Source: Oscillospiraceae bacterium
GTDB taxonomy: Bacteria > Bacillota > Clostridia > UMGS1810
Assembly: GCA_015068975.1 (NCBI GenBank)
Contig: SVJM01000001.1
Span: 62,001-126,000 of the forward strand
Direction of reading: 5' to 3'
DNA: 64,000 bases
Shown here: positions 43,431-52,945 of the stretch, in pieces
Numbering within the stretch: the first letter of the stretch is position 1
Layout: every line of letters starts with the position of its first letter
The notes under the pieces: generated by a model
Seen by the model: the letters and a program-made list of their open reading frames with translations, nothing else
The model's database searches: none
Told to the model about the DNA's origin: nothing
Position numbers and translations under genes: made by a program

Positions 43431-43475
43431 TGCCATTTCAATGTACCAAAAGAATATGTTATTATAAATTATAAT
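43431..43475 (+). promoter_or_regulatory. Candidate activated promoter of the LVIVD gene
   Basis: CCATT followed by a weak -35 (TTTCAA, 43436-43441), 18-nt spacer and TATTAT (43460-43465); TATAAT at 43470 is an alternative. A direct repeat TTGCCA occurs at 43412 and 43430, 18 nt apart. It resembles the other AraC-target promoters of this region, with a poorer match. Confidence 0.4.
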
Positions 43476-43515
43476 CAAATTTATTTTGCCGTATCAGGCA
43501 AAGGAGGAAATGCAG

Positions 43516-46500
43516 ATGAAAAAATATCTTTGTTTGCTTATGTCGTTACTCATATTTGTATCGGCATTGTATAATGCAGGAATAAGTGTGTTGGCATCAG
43601 ATGAAACCTTCACCCTTGCATTGGTTAAAACTGAGGGAATCACTCTGACATCCACTACGGCAGGTTCAGGTACTGCTACGGGAAACGGACCTTTTAAATC
43701 ATCCGGAAAATATTCCCTTTCTCTTACTACCATGAACTCATGGGCTACTGCCACACCTGATTCACTTAAGGAGAAATACACTCAGCCTAAGGTGTCTTTT
43801 TCCACACCGAATGTGGCGGATATCAAAGATAATTACAACGGCTTTGACAATCCGGCTATCGGTTCAAAGGTGCTGAAGGTAAGTCAGGATACGGGTTGTG
43901 CTATTTTCAGAGTGTATAATATGCTTAACACCACTGCGGTAGCAAAGGGTGACCTTATTAAAGTAAGTTATGATGTATATGCAGCCAATCCCAAAGAAGG
44001 TCAGAAAGGCGAAATCGACAATACTATTGACAAGATAAAAATGAGAGTGGGTGCAAGAACCAAGCAGACCGGCTCCGAAAAGGATATGCAGTATTCATCC
44101 AATTTTGAAATAAAGACAAATCAGTGGTCAAAGGTTGAGTATGTATTTACAGTATCATCCACAGATTCAAAAAGTGCAAAGGAAATGCACGGCGTAAGAA
44201 TAGACGTTACTGCTTCGGGAGATATCTCAAAGGAAGCAGCGTTTACAAGTACTTTTGCATCAGAGATGTTTTTTGACAATATCCGTATAGAAAAAATCGC
44301 ATCTGCTGCACAGACTGTTTCAGTAACAACAACCGCATCAAACGGCGGTACTGTCACCGGTGCGAAATCGGTTACTCCGGGTACATCTGTTACCGTGGAA
44401 GCAAACGCCAAACCGGGATATTCATTTGACGGTTGGTACTGTGGCGGCATCTGGTTGTCAGACAGTGCTTCATATTCTTTCTATCCTACAAGAAATACTG
44501 TACTGGAGGCGAAGTTCGTGGAAGAAACGCCTGTTGTATCTTCAGTCATAGTCACAGAAGAGGAAACATATGCAAATTCTGTATATACTCAGGATAAAGG
44601 TACATTTACAGACAAAACCGTAACGGGTAATTACGGCTTTGTGAGAAGTAAGGGTTTTGTATCATCTCAAACAGGCTCTGATTCAATTGTATATACATTA
44701 TCAGACAGTGCAGTATCAAAAATGAATACCGACAGTCTTATTATGACAAATGTTGCGGTAAAATCCAATGAAGGAACAGGCAAAATCAATATTAAACTCA
44801 TAGGAGGTAATTCAACAGTTCTTTCCAATATGGAATATGCAGTTGCTCCTCAGTGGACAAATATAAGAGTACCCCTTGTGATATCGGCGGAAAAACTTTC
44901 TGGGATAGAAATCACTACGGGAAATATAGCGCAGAATATAGAAATTGCAAATATTACCGTAGAGGATTATACCGAAGCAACCGACAAACTTGATTTCATC
45001 AGAAGATCGGGAATGTATCTTCTCGAAAAGTTTGAAGAAACAGAACTTCAGGATCCGGGCGCAAATCCTGTAATGGGCAAGGCTATAGACCTTGTTGCAA
45101 AGGGAAATTATCTCTATGTAATCGGCGGTTCGGGAAATGTGGGATATCTTATGATTGGTGATATCTCCGATAAGACAAAGATAACAAAGGTATCTACTGT
45201 TGAAAATCTCGGTCAGGTAAGACAGGTGGATATCACAACAGACGGAAAATATGTACTTGTAACAGGCAGACATAACGGTGTTACTATTATTGATGTAAAT
45301 GATGTAAAAAATCCATTTATCAAAGGGTATTATGACAGTGTGGAGTTTGCCACAGGTATATGCGTAAGCGGAAACTATATGTTTGTTGCAAACAGACAGT
45401 ACGGTGTGGAAATTGTTGATATCACAGACATTGACAATCCGAAACAACTTTCAATTGTAAGAAGCGGCGAAGCCCAGTCATGTAAGGTAATAGACAACTA
45501 TCTTTATGCAGGTATCTGGGGCGAATGTGCAGTCAAGATTTATGACATCCGTCAACCGTCTGAACCAAAGTATGTAGGTAAAGCAAACCTTAACGGACGT
45601 GGAGACGGATTCAGTGTGGCAAAGAGCAAAGACGGCACAAAGACATATCTCTATGCGGCTACAGGTCAGCATATAAAGGGTGCATCTTCAGACGGACTCT
45701 ATACCGATCCGAGATACGGTATGGGTAACGGTATGGATGTATATGATATTACTGATCCTGCAAATCCGAAATGGCTTTCAACCGTAAAGATAGACGGAAA
45801 GTATTACTATACTGCAGTTGACTACTGGGAAACTGCATTCTCCAGAGGAGAAGACGGTAAGGACTATGCATATCTTATAAGTATTTTTAACGGTGTATAC
45901 ATCTATGATGTGACAGAACCTTCAATGCCAATAAGACTTGCACATCTTTCAGTTCCCGTGTATAGTTCATCACCGAATTTCTCATCACTTGCGGCAAATG
46001 ACAAAAATGTCTTCCAGTTTGACCAGAGAACTGCTTTGCAGTACAGCCCCGTATCTTCTATAACTGCAAGAGACGGTGTGCTTTATCTTGCAGGTACATA
46101 CACAGATGTACATGCTTACAGAAATGAAGACATTATATACGAAGAATACGACAGAGGAGATACCTCATCTGCCATAGAAAAGGATAACGGTACATTCTAC
46201 AAACTTCCTGATGATAACTTCGGTCTTGATAACTTTAAGTATTACAGACCTGACGGTCAGGTGTATTATGCTCTGACTTGCGGTGATTATATCTTTGCCG
46301 CATGCGGAAATGACGGTATTCACATACTTGACAAAGACCTTAAACTTATTAAGAAATATGATACAGAAAGAGCAGTATCCCATCTTCAGGTGATAGGCGA
46401 TACACTCTATTCTGCAGAAAATCAGGCAGGACTCAAGTTCTATAAGATAGAAGGTGCTACCCTCACACCTGTTGGAAAAACCTACTCATCAAAGGATAAT

Positions 46501-47949
46501 AATCCGGTAAAGATGATACAGATTTCTTCCAACAAAAAATGGGCGGTAATCCAGAACGGAAGACTTCAGTTCGAGATTGTAAATATTTCCGATATCAATT
46601 CACCCACAAAGTATGGTACATACAGTTCCTCAGGACATCTCTATTACAGAAACCTTATGAACGGCTTTGTGGACAACAGATATATGATGTGCTATTCAAA
46701 TCCGGGTACAAACTGTCACAGTATCATTGATTTCGGTGAAAACTGCGAAAGTGATGCACCTGTTGTAAAGAGATTCGGTTCTACAAATCTTGGACTTAAC
46801 GGCGGTCACGCGGCTTACAGAAACAAGGCTATAGCAGTTAAGAACGGAAGTATCGTAGTATATAATCCGGCAGATTATATGGCAGAATCAGTAACCGCAC
46901 TTCCTACATCGGGAACTGTTACAAAATCAGGCGTTATCGGTAAGCCTTCAATCCACAGAAATGTACTTATGCTTTCCGAAAGAATGGAAGGTGACGTTCA
47001 CTTTATAGACATATCAAATATTGAAAAACCGCAAGTGCTTAAATCCTTCAAGATAGCGGGAAATCCTGATATGATGACTGCTACGGATACATATGTGCTT
47101 TTGCCTGCAGGTTATCAGGGACTTATAAAATTTGATACGGATATGTTTGAAGAAAAGCCAACCATATCGGTTAAGACTTCTGTATCTGCGTCAGGATACA
47201 AAGGAACAGCCACATTTACGGATATTCCTGATTTTGAAGAGGGATTCGGTGCAATTGCCTTTGTATGTGCATATGATGACAACGGAAACCTCAAGGGAAT
47301 GAGCAAAGTAAGTGAAGTGCAGATGTATGCAGCAGACGGTTCAAAGGAAGTATCCGCAGAACTTGGATTTGTTGACGGTGCCAAAGAATATGATTTCTTC
47401 CTCTGGAACAATATGAATGATATTAAGCCTTATACTAAAAAACAGGTGATATTCAAGGAATATACACTTCCATCAGGAGGAGAAATCCTTATCAATAATG
47501 ACGACTTTATAAATGGCACCTGGAATGTACCAGAGGCAAATGGTACCAAGAGTGTATCCGATGATACGGTAATGCTCAGTGTAACCACACTTCCGACTAA
47601 GGATAATGGTGTGAATATGGAGTTTAAGAATGACCTTTCGGGTAAATTCAGTGAAGGAGATATCTGCCTTATGACATTTAAGGCGCAGGTTACATCAGGC
47701 ACGGGATATATCAAGGGTGTTGTTCAGGCTGGTTCCACCGACGGATGGGCAAAATCTCTGTTTGCAGAAACTGAAGTGGCTGAAGGCTACTGGATGGATT
47801 GCTATCTGCCATTTGTGGCAAAATCAAATATCATTCAGGCAGCATTCAGATTCGGCGGAAAGATTCAGAATGTACAGATAAAGGATTTCAGACTTATAAA
47901 CTATGGTAAAACTCTGAAAATAGAAGATTTGCCTTCAACAATCAAATAA
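43516..47949 (+). CDS. Large secreted LVIVD-repeat (beta-propeller) protein
   Basis: 1477 residues, extracellular. Order: signal peptide (about 1-32), a carbohydrate-binding-like jelly roll (about 90-265), an InlB-B/bacterial repeat (about 268-340; GYSFDGWYCGG), another jelly-roll-like part (about 350-490), a long region of LVIVD repeats (about 530-1215; e.g. NGVTIIDVNDVKNP, YGVEIVDITDIDNP, MDVYDITDPANP) expected to form beta-propellers, an Ig-like part, and a C-terminal module (about 1320-1477) shared with both GH10 enzymes and ending LPSTIK. No catalytic motif recognised; a binding or display role, or an unknown lyase or hydrolase, is possible. Start 43516 is 8 nt after AAGGAGG. Divergent from AraC regulator A. 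Confidence 0.78.
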   Translation: MKKYLCLLMSLLIFVSALYNAGISVLASDETFTLALVKTEGITLTSTTAGSGTATGNGPFKSSGKYSLSLTTMNSWATATPDSLKEKYTQPKVSFSTPNVADIKDNYNGFDNPAIGSKVLKVSQDTGCAIFRVYNMLNTTAVAKGDLIKVSYDVYAANPKEGQKGEIDNTIDKIKMRVGARTKQTGSEKDMQYSSNFEIKTNQWSKVEYVFTVSSTDSKSAKEMHGVRIDVTASGDISKEAAFTSTFASEMFFDNIRIEKIASAAQTVSVTTTASNGGTVTGAKSVTPGTSVTVEANAKPGYSFDGWYCGGIWLSDSASYSFYPTRNTVLEAKFVEETPVVSSVIVTEEETYANSVYTQDKGTFTDKTVTGNYGFVRSKGFVSSQTGSDSIVYTLSDSAVSKMNTDSLIMTNVAVKSNEGTGKINIKLIGGNSTVLSNMEYAVAPQWTNIRVPLVISAEKLSGIEITTGNIAQNIEIANITVEDYTEATDKLDFIRRSGMYLLEKFEETELQDPGANPVMGKAIDLVAKGNYLYVIGGSGNVGYLMIGDISDKTKITKVSTVENLGQVRQVDITTDGKYVLVTGRHNGVTIIDVNDVKNPFIKGYYDSVEFATGICVSGNYMFVANRQYGVEIVDITDIDNPKQLSIVRSGEAQSCKVIDNYLYAGIWGECAVKIYDIRQPSEPKYVGKANLNGRGDGFSVAKSKDGTKTYLYAATGQHIKGASSDGLYTDPRYGMGNGMDVYDITDPANPKWLSTVKIDGKYYYTAVDYWETAFSRGEDGKDYAYLISIFNGVYIYDVTEPSMPIRLAHLSVPVYSSSPNFSSLAANDKNVFQFDQRTALQYSPVSSITARDGVLYLAGTYTDVHAYRNEDIIYEEYDRGDTSSAIEKDNGTFYKLPDDNFGLDNFKYYRPDGQVYYALTCGDYIFAACGNDGIHILDKDLKLIKKYDTERAVSHLQVIGDTLYSAENQAGLKFYKIEGATLTPVGKTYSSKDNNPVKMIQISSNKKWAVIQNGRLQFEIVNISDINSPTKYGTYSSSGHLYYRNLMNGFVDNRYMMCYSNPGTNCHSIIDFGENCESDAPVVKRFGSTNLGLNGGHAAYRNKAIAVKNGSIVVYNPADYMAESVTALPTSGTVTKSGVIGKPSIHRNVLMLSERMEGDVHFIDISNIEKPQVLKSFKIAGNPDMMTATDTYVLLPAGYQGLIKFDTDMFEEKPTISVKTSVSASGYKGTATFTDIPDFEEGFGAIAFVCAYDDNGNLKGMSKVSEVQMYAADGSKEVSAELGFVDGAKEYDFFLWNNMNDIKPYTKKQVIFKEYTLPSGGEILINNDDFINGTWNVPEANGTKSVSDDTVMLSVTTLPTKDNGVNMEFKNDLSGKFSEGDICLMTFKAQVTSGTGYIKGVVQAGSTDGWAKSLFAETEVAEGYWMDCYLPFVAKSNIIQAAFRFGGKIQNVQIKDFRLINYGKTLKIEDLPSTIK

Positions 47950-47967
47950 ATATTTTTCATATCTCAC

Positions 47968-48006
47968 AAAAAAGGACACGGTAAAAATTTTTTCCGTGTC
48001 CTTTTT
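47968..48006 (+). terminator. Terminator after the LVIVD gene
   Basis: 13-14-bp stem (47968-47981 with 47994-48006) followed by T. A second, bidirectional hairpin follows at 48016. Confidence 0.85.
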
Positions 48007-48015
48007 GTAAATTTT

Positions 48016-48048
48016 TTACCCCATTAGGGACCGTCCCTAATGGGGTAA
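48016..48048. terminator. Bidirectional terminator with GGGACCGTCCC core
   Basis: Perfect 16-bp stem around one central base, between the LVIVD gene and the converging AraC gene. Its stem begins TTACCCC as at 14526 and 51948. Confidence 0.85.
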
Positions 48049-48050
48049 TT

Positions 48051-48863
48051 TTAACTGATATTTTTATATTCCATAGGTGTAAGCCCTGTATGCTTTTTAA
48101 AAAATCTTGAGAAATAATTTGCATCATTAAATCCGCAAAGCTTCGCCACTTCTTCTACAGAATATGCTCCCGAAGAAAAAAGGTTTTTTGCATTGTTTAT
48201 ACGGACAGAATAAATATATTTTGAGGGAGATATACCGAAGATTGATGAAAATTTCTTTCTGAAATTGGTTTCGCACATATTGCATCTGTTGGCAAGTTCC
48301 ACTATAGAAATCTCTTTATTAAAATTATCATCTATATATCTTTTTGCAGGAAGTATTATGTTGTAGTCATCACTTTTTATATTCTTAAGCATCAGATCAA
48401 AGAGCATATCCTGTGTAATCTCATATACGACACTCATTGCTGTCATATGTGCGCCGAAGTTGTTTTTGCTGACGGTATTGATTGCATTTTCCATAAGTTT
48501 GCGGTATTTGGGGACCTTTTTCTTGCTTATAAGCACAGGCAAATGGTCATTGATAAGCTCCTCTATAACATCTCCAAATGAAGCTTCTTTGTGAATTGTG
48601 AAATTAAGAGCCAGATTTTCTGTTCCTTTTTTTGAAGATATACGATATGGCACAGAAGATTCTTTCAAAAATATCATATCTCCTTCGCCAACTGTGTATA
48701 CACAATTGGCGAAGGTATAAGTGGCTTTTCCTGATAAAAAATATATAAATCCAAAGTTTTTTCTTCCGTTAGGCAGAGTATATGAACGGTCTTTTTTGAC
48801 TATGCCTCTGCAGGCATCTATGATTTCATCGATTTTGAGATAAAAGCCTTCAGGATTTTTCAT
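48051..48863 (-). CDS. AraC family transcriptional regulator B
   Basis: 270 residues: cupin-like N-terminal sensing part (GRKNFGFIYFLSGKATYTF, about 25-45) and C-terminal AraC DNA-binding domain with VEEVAKLCGFNDANYFSRFFKKHTG split over the second helix-turn-helix. Start 48863 follows AGGTG. Divergent from the first GH10 gene and so probably its activator. Its 3' end and terminator are almost identical in DNA to those of regulator C at 51.99 kb, pointing to duplication or gene conversion. Confidence 0.88.
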   Translation of the reverse strand: MKNPEGFYLKIDEIIDACRGIVKKDRSYTLPNGRKNFGFIYFLSGKATYTFANCVYTVGEGDMIFLKESSVPYRISSKKGTENLALNFTIHKEASFGDVIEELINDHLPVLISKKKVPKYRKLMENAINTVSKNNFGAHMTAMSVVYEITQDMLFDLMLKNIKSDDYNIILPAKRYIDDNFNKEISIVELANRCNMCETNFRKKFSSIFGISPSKYIYSVRINNAKNLFSSGAYSVEEVAKLCGFNDANYFSRFFKKHTGLTPMEYKNIS

Positions 48864-48883
48864 GTCAATCACCTCATAGATTT

Positions 48884-48912
48884 AGTATATAAAAAACAAA
48901 TTTTACTGTCAA
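48884..48912 (-). promoter_or_regulatory. Predicted promoter of AraC regulator B
   Basis: Minus strand TTGACA and TATACT, 17-nt spacer. Confidence 0.65.
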
Positions 48913-48925
48913 TATATTTTTGCCG

Positions 48926-48982
48926 ATTTGTGCTAATTGTGTTGAATGGTCCATTGGCAATGCCAATGAAAGACGATATACT
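48926..48982 (+). promoter_or_regulatory. Candidate AraC-activated promoter of the first GH10 gene
   Basis: TGTGCTA upstream, then TCCA directly joined to the -35 (TTGGCA, 48954-48959), 17-nt spacer, TATACT (48977-48982). A perfect dyad CATTGGCA-A-TGCCAATG (48952-48968) overlaps the -35. The TCCATTG word recurs at the same place before 52946 and 58396. Confidence 0.55.
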
Positions 48983-49009
48983 GAAAATAAAGAAAGGAAT
49001 GATGAAAAT

Positions 49010-51937
49010 ATGAAAAAACTTTTATGCATTATTTTGGTAATGTGTATGGTCACATCGCTTTTTGTGTGTAATATTACAGCACTTGCAGAAGGCGAACAGG
49101 ATGCAATCAATGTACGCATTAACGGTGTAAGTCAGAGCTATGACGTTATGCCGATAATTAAAGATGGAAGAACACTTGTACCTATGCGTGGTATCTTTGA
49201 GGCAATCGGAGCAGAGATAAACTGGGACGATGCTACAAAGACAGTTATCGGTACAAAGGGAGATACAAAGGTAACCCTTCAGATAGGTAACACAAAGGCT
49301 AATGTAGGTGACAAAGAGGTTACTCTTGATGTGCCTGCAGAGATTATCGACGGAAGAACAATGGTTCCTGTAAGATTTATTTCAGAATCATTGGGATGCA
49401 ATGTTGACTGGGCGGCTAATTCAAAAACTGTACTTATCGACTGCTATAATGACTTAAAGCAGGCGGGAATGGACAACCTTATCAATACATATCACCGCCC
49501 TGTTCCTACAGAGTTTGAAAAGTCAAATGATCTTAACGATATTTATCATTATCCGAGACTTACCAATGAAGAAAATGAAAAAAGATACAACGAAGCAAAG
49601 ACAAAGGGAAAGGTGGTTGCAACCAACGAAGAATTTCTCTCAACTCTTTCTCTCAAAGGCGGAGAGCACGGAACATTGGATATTGTAGATGTAGAAGGAC
49701 AAAGCTTTGACAAGGCTGCAAGGGTAAAATGTGAGATTGTCCCTGAAAGCAGTGCGGCATATATCTTAAGAACAGGAGTTACTCCTGAGCTTGAAGATGG
49801 TGGCGGAATCGAAAAAAGAGAAACCATCATGATAAGGTTTTATGTAAGGACCTTGTCAGGCGGAGATGAAAACGGAAATGGTAAAATCCAGTTCCAGGTA
49901 GAAAAGCCTGTTACTTACGGTAAAGACGTATTCGACTTTGTAACTGTACCTAAGGAATGGACACCTGTATACTTTATTTATCGCGCTGCAGAAAATGCCA
50001 CAAGCATCGGTGTGAGATGTGGTTTCTATACTCAGGAAATAGAAATCGGTGGATTTGAAATAGTTAACTTCGGTAAGGATTATGATACAGAGGAGCTTCC
50101 TGCCACAGCACCTGATATGCCTGATCTTGAGAAGGACGCACAGTGGAGAAAAGATGCAAATGCCAATATCGAAAAGATAAGAAAAGGGGATTTCAAGGTA
50201 GTAGTAAAGGATAAAAACGGCAACCCAGTAGAAGGTGCCAATGTGAACTTTGATATGTTTGAGCACGAATTCAAATTCGGAACATGTCTTTCTACCACTA
50301 TGATAAACAAAAATCAGAGCATATATGCACCTATGGTTTCCAGAGATTTCAATGCTATGGTAAGTGAGGGCACTCACAAGTGGAAATATTACGAGCTTGA
50401 ATCCTACAGTGATGAAAAGGGTAAATGGGCAGACCAGCTGCTTCAGGCGTGTCTTGACTATGGTATCAAATATTATCGTGGTCACATTCTTATGATGAAT
50501 GCTAAAACCATTATTCCTGATGATGTATTAGAGCTTGTGGAAAAAGGCGATAAGGAAGCATCAGACAAGAGAGTTAAAGACCATATCTATCATATGATTA
50601 ACAAATACAAAGACATCTTTGATGTGTGGGAAGTTGCCAATGAAAATAGCACTACCGGGGATACCTATTGGAGAAAACAGTGGGGAGACCAGGTAATGAA
50701 GGACTGGTATGACTGGGCAGGAGAAGTAAAATATGACGGCCTTCAGATTATGCTCAATGACTGGGTTGCAGATGACAGATATATAAAGCTTCTTGATTAT
50801 TTCAAGGAAACAGGAATAAATTATGATTCTATCGGTATGCAGTCTCATGTAGACTCTACAGGTGAGGTTACCACCAGACAGCCAAGCGACTGGAAAGCAT
50901 TTTATGACAGACTTGACAGAGATTACGGAAAAAATCTTACCGTTACCGAATATTCCTGTGGTCTTGCAGATCACAGACACCAGTCAAACTATACAAGAGA
51001 CTTTATGATAAACGCATTTGCTACAGACAGTATGAATGCATTTTATGTATGGAGCTTCTGGGACGGATCTACAAAGTATCCTGAATCACTTATGTATAAC
51101 AGAGACCGTTCACCAAAGCTTACTGCATTTACATTTGAAGATCTTGTATATAACAAATGGTGGACAAGAGATGCAAAGGCTACCACAGGTGCAGACGGAA
51201 GTGCAACAATCCGTGGCTACTATGGTGACTATGATGTGAAGGTTACACACAACGGTGTAGAAAAGAACATTATGTGTGCTTTCCACAAGGGCTTTGATAA
51301 TGTATTGGAAGTTACCATAGATGAAACTGCAGACAATTCAACAACTCTTCTTGTAAACTATGTACCAAAGACAAGAAAGGTAAATACAGAATATACTGAC
51401 TATGGATTTACTCCACCAAAGAAAGAAGAAAAGCCTGCAACACCAACAGAGGTTGTAGCAGATGCATCCCTTCCTGAAGGCGGAGAAGTGATTGTTTCAA
51501 GTGATGAATTCCTCAAAGGAACACTTACAGGCTCTGTGATTTCAGATAAGGGAATGCTGACAGTAGATGTGGATACACTTGGAAAAAACGATGCCATAGC
51601 AATGCTTACTGTGAAAAAGCCGCTTAAAGACCTTATCAAGCCGGGTGATGTGTGTATGCTTACATTCAAGGCTCGTCTTGTGTCAGGTACAGGCTATGTG
51701 AAGGCACAGGTGCAGGCAACTAAAGCAAGCAGCTATAAGAAAGCACTCTTTGACAAGACCTCTTACGGCTCAGAATGGGTGACCTGCTATATGCCGTTTA
51801 CAGGTATTGATGATATGAGTAATGTGGCAATAAGATTTGGCGGAGATATTCATAAGACAGAGCTTAAGGACATCCAGCTTATAAACTACAAAGATAAAGT
51901 AACTATAGATAAACTGCCATCAACAATAGTCAAATAA
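49010..51937 (+). CDS. Secreted GH10 glycoside hydrolase, multimodular (first)
   Basis: GH10 enzymes are endo-xylanases or relatives. The 975-residue protein has a signal peptide (about 1-27), a copper-amine-oxidase-like N-terminal domain (about 32-150; DGRTLVPMRGIFEAIG), a jelly-roll module (about 190-370, ending VNFGK...LPATAP), an Ig-like lead-in (GNPVEGANVNFDM), a GH10 barrel (about 415-760) with acid/base Glu545 in WEVANE and nucleophile Glu647 in TVTEYS, a beta domain and a second jelly-roll module (about 823-975, ending LPSTIVK). GMQSH matches the family; the usual LVWH after RGH is absent (RGHILMMNA), suggesting an unusual substrate-binding face. Start 49010 chosen for the signal peptide. 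Divergent from AraC regulator B. Confidence 0.87.
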   Translation: MKKLLCIILVMCMVTSLFVCNITALAEGEQDAINVRINGVSQSYDVMPIIKDGRTLVPMRGIFEAIGAEINWDDATKTVIGTKGDTKVTLQIGNTKANVGDKEVTLDVPAEIIDGRTMVPVRFISESLGCNVDWAANSKTVLIDCYNDLKQAGMDNLINTYHRPVPTEFEKSNDLNDIYHYPRLTNEENEKRYNEAKTKGKVVATNEEFLSTLSLKGGEHGTLDIVDVEGQSFDKAARVKCEIVPESSAAYILRTGVTPELEDGGGIEKRETIMIRFYVRTLSGGDENGNGKIQFQVEKPVTYGKDVFDFVTVPKEWTPVYFIYRAAENATSIGVRCGFYTQEIEIGGFEIVNFGKDYDTEELPATAPDMPDLEKDAQWRKDANANIEKIRKGDFKVVVKDKNGNPVEGANVNFDMFEHEFKFGTCLSTTMINKNQSIYAPMVSRDFNAMVSEGTHKWKYYELESYSDEKGKWADQLLQACLDYGIKYYRGHILMMNAKTIIPDDVLELVEKGDKEASDKRVKDHIYHMINKYKDIFDVWEVANENSTTGDTYWRKQWGDQVMKDWYDWAGEVKYDGLQIMLNDWVADDRYIKLLDYFKETGINYDSIGMQSHVDSTGEVTTRQPSDWKAFYDRLDRDYGKNLTVTEYSCGLADHRHQSNYTRDFMINAFATDSMNAFYVWSFWDGSTKYPESLMYNRDRSPKLTAFTFEDLVYNKWWTRDAKATTGADGSATIRGYYGDYDVKVTHNGVEKNIMCAFHKGFDNVLEVTIDETADNSTTLLVNYVPKTRKVNTEYTDYGFTPPKKEEKPATPTEVVADASLPEGGEVIVSSDEFLKGTLTGSVISDKGMLTVDVDTLGKNDAIAMLTVKKPLKDLIKPGDVCMLTFKARLVSGTGYVKAQVQATKASSYKKALFDKTSYGSEWVTCYMPFTGIDDMSNVAIRFGGDIHKTELKDIQLINYKDKVTIDKLPSTIVK

Positions 51938-51947
51938 TACAAATATC

Positions 51948-51986
51948 AAATTACCCCATCAGGGACGGTCCCTGATGGGGTAATTT
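51948..51986. terminator. Bidirectional terminator with GGGACGGTCCC core
   Basis: Perfect 19-bp stem around one central base, between the first GH10 gene and converging AraC regulator C. Confidence 0.87.
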
Positions 51987-52795
51987 TAACATATATTTTT
52001 ATATTCCATAGGTGTAAGTCCCGTATGCTTTTTAAAAAATCTTGAGAAATAATTTGCATCGCCAAATCCCGACTTTTCCGCTACTTCCTTTATGGTATAA
52101 ATTCCTCCGGAAATATACGCCTTTGCGTGACTGATTCGAAGAGAATTAAGATAGTTTATAGGAGAAACATTAAATACCGAATTGAATTTTCGTCTGAAAT
52201 CCGTTTCACTCATACAACAAAGATTTGCAAGGAGAGAAATGGTGATAGACTTTGAGAAATTTTCTTCCATATAAATCTTGGCAGGAAGCACCTCTCTGTA
52301 GGCGGATTTGTCCATAGTATCGAGGGTTTTTTCAAACATAAATTTATTTAATATTTCATATAGCCCCGATACTGCCTGCATATGATGACCGATTTTTCCC
52401 TTTAAGAATGTATCACACACATTTTTCATAAGTACACTGTATTCTTTGCTGTTGGGCGTGGAAAGAAGGATGGGGTCGGTATTTTCGATGATTTCATCCG
52501 CCATATCACCGAAGGAGGACTCTTCATCTATGGTAAAGTTTACTACAAGATGCTTAAAATCCTCTATGCCGTATGCTATATAGGGGTATTTTTTCACAAG
52601 AAGAAGCTCCCCTTTGTTTATACGTACTGTAGCTTTTTTGGGGAAGTGGTAGTCAGCACACCCTTCTTCGCAATATATAAGTCCATACTTATTTCGTCCC
52701 TTGGAATAGTCGCATCTGGAATTCTTTTTTAGTGTCCAGATATTTGTTTCTATAATTCTTTTTATGCTTAAATAAAAATCCTTTGAAGTTTCCAT
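51986..52795 (-). CDS. AraC family transcriptional regulator C
   Basis: 269 residues with the same plan as regulator B: sensing region with GRNKYGLIYCEEGCADYHF (about 33-51) and C-terminal AraC domain ending FSRFFKKHTGLTPMEYKN. AGGTGATATT precedes the ATG. Divergent from the 820-residue protein gene. The last roughly 70 bp of its coding DNA plus the following terminator arm match regulator B almost base for base, while the rest of the proteins differ clearly. Confidence 0.88.
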   Translation of the reverse strand: METSKDFYLSIKRIIETNIWTLKKNSRCDYSKGRNKYGLIYCEEGCADYHFPKKATVRINKGELLLVKKYPYIAYGIEDFKHLVVNFTIDEESSFGDMADEIIENTDPILLSTPNSKEYSVLMKNVCDTFLKGKIGHHMQAVSGLYEILNKFMFEKTLDTMDKSAYREVLPAKIYMEENFSKSITISLLANLCCMSETDFRRKFNSVFNVSPINYLNSLRISHAKAYISGGIYTIKEVAEKSGFGDANYFSRFFKKHTGLTPMEYKNIC

Positions 52796-52811
52796 AATAT
52801 CACCTGTTTAA

Positions 52812-52841
52812 ATTATATCTCCATCAAAAAGACTTTGTCAA
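52812..52841 (-). promoter_or_regulatory. Predicted promoter of AraC regulator C
   Basis: Minus strand TTGACA and TATAAT, 18-nt spacer. Confidence 0.65.
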
Positions 52842-52855
52842 CAAAATTTGGACAT

Positions 52856-52913
52856 ATTGTGCTATTATAATGCAAAAAGTCCATTGTTTCAGTGTATAAA
52901 AATGCTATATAAT
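52856..52913 (+). promoter_or_regulatory. Candidate AraC-activated promoter of the 820-residue protein gene
   Basis: TTGTGCTA upstream, then TCCA directly joined to the -35 (TTGTTT, 52884-52889), 18-nt spacer, TATAAT (52908-52913). Confidence 0.55.
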
Positions 52914-52945
52914 ACATATGAAATTGATATTTGGAGTTGAATGAA

